From assembly GCA_002389265.1 (NCBI GenBank), contig DGOD01000014.1:1-6823 (forward strand): a DNA stretch of 6,823 bases, in the 5' to 3' direction. The position numbers were made by a program, and so were the translations under genes. Positions 6,017-6,823 of this stretch are shown here, one piece after another; the stretch's first letter is position 1, and each line of letters begins with the position of its first letter. The stretch comes from Gammaproteobacteria bacterium UBA4475. Its GTDB lineage: Bacteria; Pseudomonadota; Gammaproteobacteria; Pseudomonadales; Azotimanducaceae. The notes beneath the pieces were generated by a model, which was not told the origin of the DNA, did not search any database, and saw only the letters and a program-made list of their open reading frames with translations.

Positions 6017-6823
6017 GAAAAATCCTTCTTCAATTGGGCTAACTCTGCGCCAAGCCAATTATGGAATGGGCGAATATAGGGAGTTAGCCCCGATGGTAGC
6101 GCTTGCAGCTGCTTACTGGCTTCATCAAAGTGCAGCAAAAGCAATCTTGCGGTTTGATTAAACGCATCAGAATTCTTAACTTTCTGCCACCATCGTCGTG
6201 TTTCTACAGTGTCAGCGATCAACTGCGCACTGCGGATTCTATCTGCCCAAATATCGAAGATGGCGCTCTCTTTGCGATCTAACGCCGTTCTAAAGTTCGC
6301 TATTACTGCATTAGGTCGGCAGTTAGCCAAGTCAGAACACGGGCTATTAGCCCCATCAGACCCACTAAAATTACGCAGATCGTTAGCGATCTGAAAGCAA
6401 AGCGCGGACGATTCAAAGTAACCGGTGATCACCTGCTCACTGGTGTTTTTACTGGCAAGATATTGCGCGCCGATTACCGGCAAACTTAGCAAGGGTGCAG
6501 TTTTAGCGGTCGCAATTAGCTGATACTTTTCCCAGTCTGGGTAGCCAACAAAAACAAACTCGCTGGCTTGGCCGCCAATAATGGCCTGCATATGCTGAGC
6601 AAAAACGCCAATACAGGGCGCCGGCGCATCAATCTCCGCCAGAATTCCAAATGCAGTGCCTATGTAATAGTCTCCAAGGCAAATAGCAATAGACTCGCCA
6701 AAGCGCTTAAATACTGTATCCCTTCCTCGACGCTGAAGGTCGCCGTCACAGATATCATCGTGGATTAGTGATGCGTTGTGTAGCAACTCAACCGCAGCCG
6801 CCCAACCAAACGCACGCTCAGAC
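6013..6823 (-). CDS. crtE: Geranylgeranyl diphosphate synthase CrtE, 5'-partial
   Basis: Trans-type polyprenyl diphosphate synthase that condenses IPP with allylic diphosphates in the cytoplasm to give GGPP, the precursor for CrtB. The frame stays open to the right window edge (visible residues begin SERAFGWAAAVELLHN), so the start and an N-terminal segment, probably some tens of residues, are missing; 269 complete codons plus the stop are visible. The TTG at 6784-6786 is an internal Leu codon, not a start. The first aspartate-rich motif is HDDICDGDLQRRG, with DDICD at bases 6745-6759, followed by the family pattern FG..I....GD. The KT of TAKTAPL is about residue 107 of the fragment. The second aspartate-rich motif is degenerate: FQIANDLRNF, where the family normally has DDxxD. 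The stop overlaps the crtI start as ATGA (6013-6016). GGPP as product is inferred from the operon; another chain length cannot be excluded from sequence alone. Confidence 0.93.
   Translation of the reverse strand, partial: SERAFGWAAAVELLHNASLIHDDICDGDLQRRGRDTVFKRFGESIAICLGDYYIGTAFGILAEIDAPAPCIGVFAQHMQAIIGGQASEFVFVGYPDWEKYQLIATAKTAPLLSLPVIGAQYLASKNTSEQVITGYFESSALCFQIANDLRNFSGSDGANSPCSDLANCRPNAVIANFRTALDRKESAIFDIWADRIRSAQLIADTVETRRWWQKVKNSDAFNQTARLLLLHFDEASKQLQALPSGLTPYIRPFHNWLGAELAQLKKDFS
6023..6028 (-). promoter_or_regulatory. Ribosome binding site of crtI
   Basis: GAAGGA on the minus strand, 6 bases before the ATG at 6014-6016 and located inside the end of crtE. It decides the crtI start in favour of this ATG over the in-frame codon 42 bases upstream. 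Confidence 0.7.

Noticed and set aside
6784..6786. TTG as the start codon of crtE
   Set aside because: The frame continues open to the window edge and reads the family-typical AAAVELLHN before this codon, so the gene is truncated by the window and does not start here.

Overview
The window is almost entirely one minus-strand operon for making retinal from C5 isoprenoid units. In transcription order (right to left) it reads crtE (N-terminus cut off by the right window edge), crtI, crtB, crtY, blh and fni. All six calls rest on family motifs visible in the translations. This order is the known retinal-biosynthesis block that accompanies proteorhodopsin in marine bacteria. The host is therefore probably a marine, planktonic proteobacterium, most likely gammaproteobacterial. 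That placement is an inference from gene order and general sequence character, not from a phylogenetic marker. No rhodopsin gene lies in the window; if one is present it should be upstream of crtE (beyond base 6823) or elsewhere in the genome.

The genes work as one line. Fni converts IPP to DMAPP, CrtE builds the long-chain prenyl diphosphate (GGPP), and CrtB joins two GGPP into phytoene. CrtI desaturates phytoene to lycopene, CrtY closes both ends to beta-carotene, and Blh cleaves beta-carotene centrally into two retinals. The genes are packed without gaps: crtE/crtI and crtY/blh share 4-base ATGA junctions, crtI/crtB overlap by 20 bases, crtB/crtY by 8 bases, and blh/fni are separated by 7 bases. 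This implies a single transcript with translational coupling. For five genes the longest open frame begins upstream of the likely start or at a non-authentic codon. I chose internal ATG codons where the family N-terminus and Shine-Dalgarno sequences support them.

Bases 1-599, downstream of fni, contain no convincing gene. They hold one candidate bidirectional terminator-like inverted repeat (119-157) and several short or interrupted reading frames. The most notable is a minus-strand frame with a signal-peptide-like start and a CxxCH motif broken by a TAG. None of these is statistically compelling.

The most unusual feature of the enzymes is in CrtE. Its second aspartate-rich motif is reduced to N-D-L-R-N, although the first motif is intact. 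Otherwise this is a well-preserved example of a known system, not a new one.
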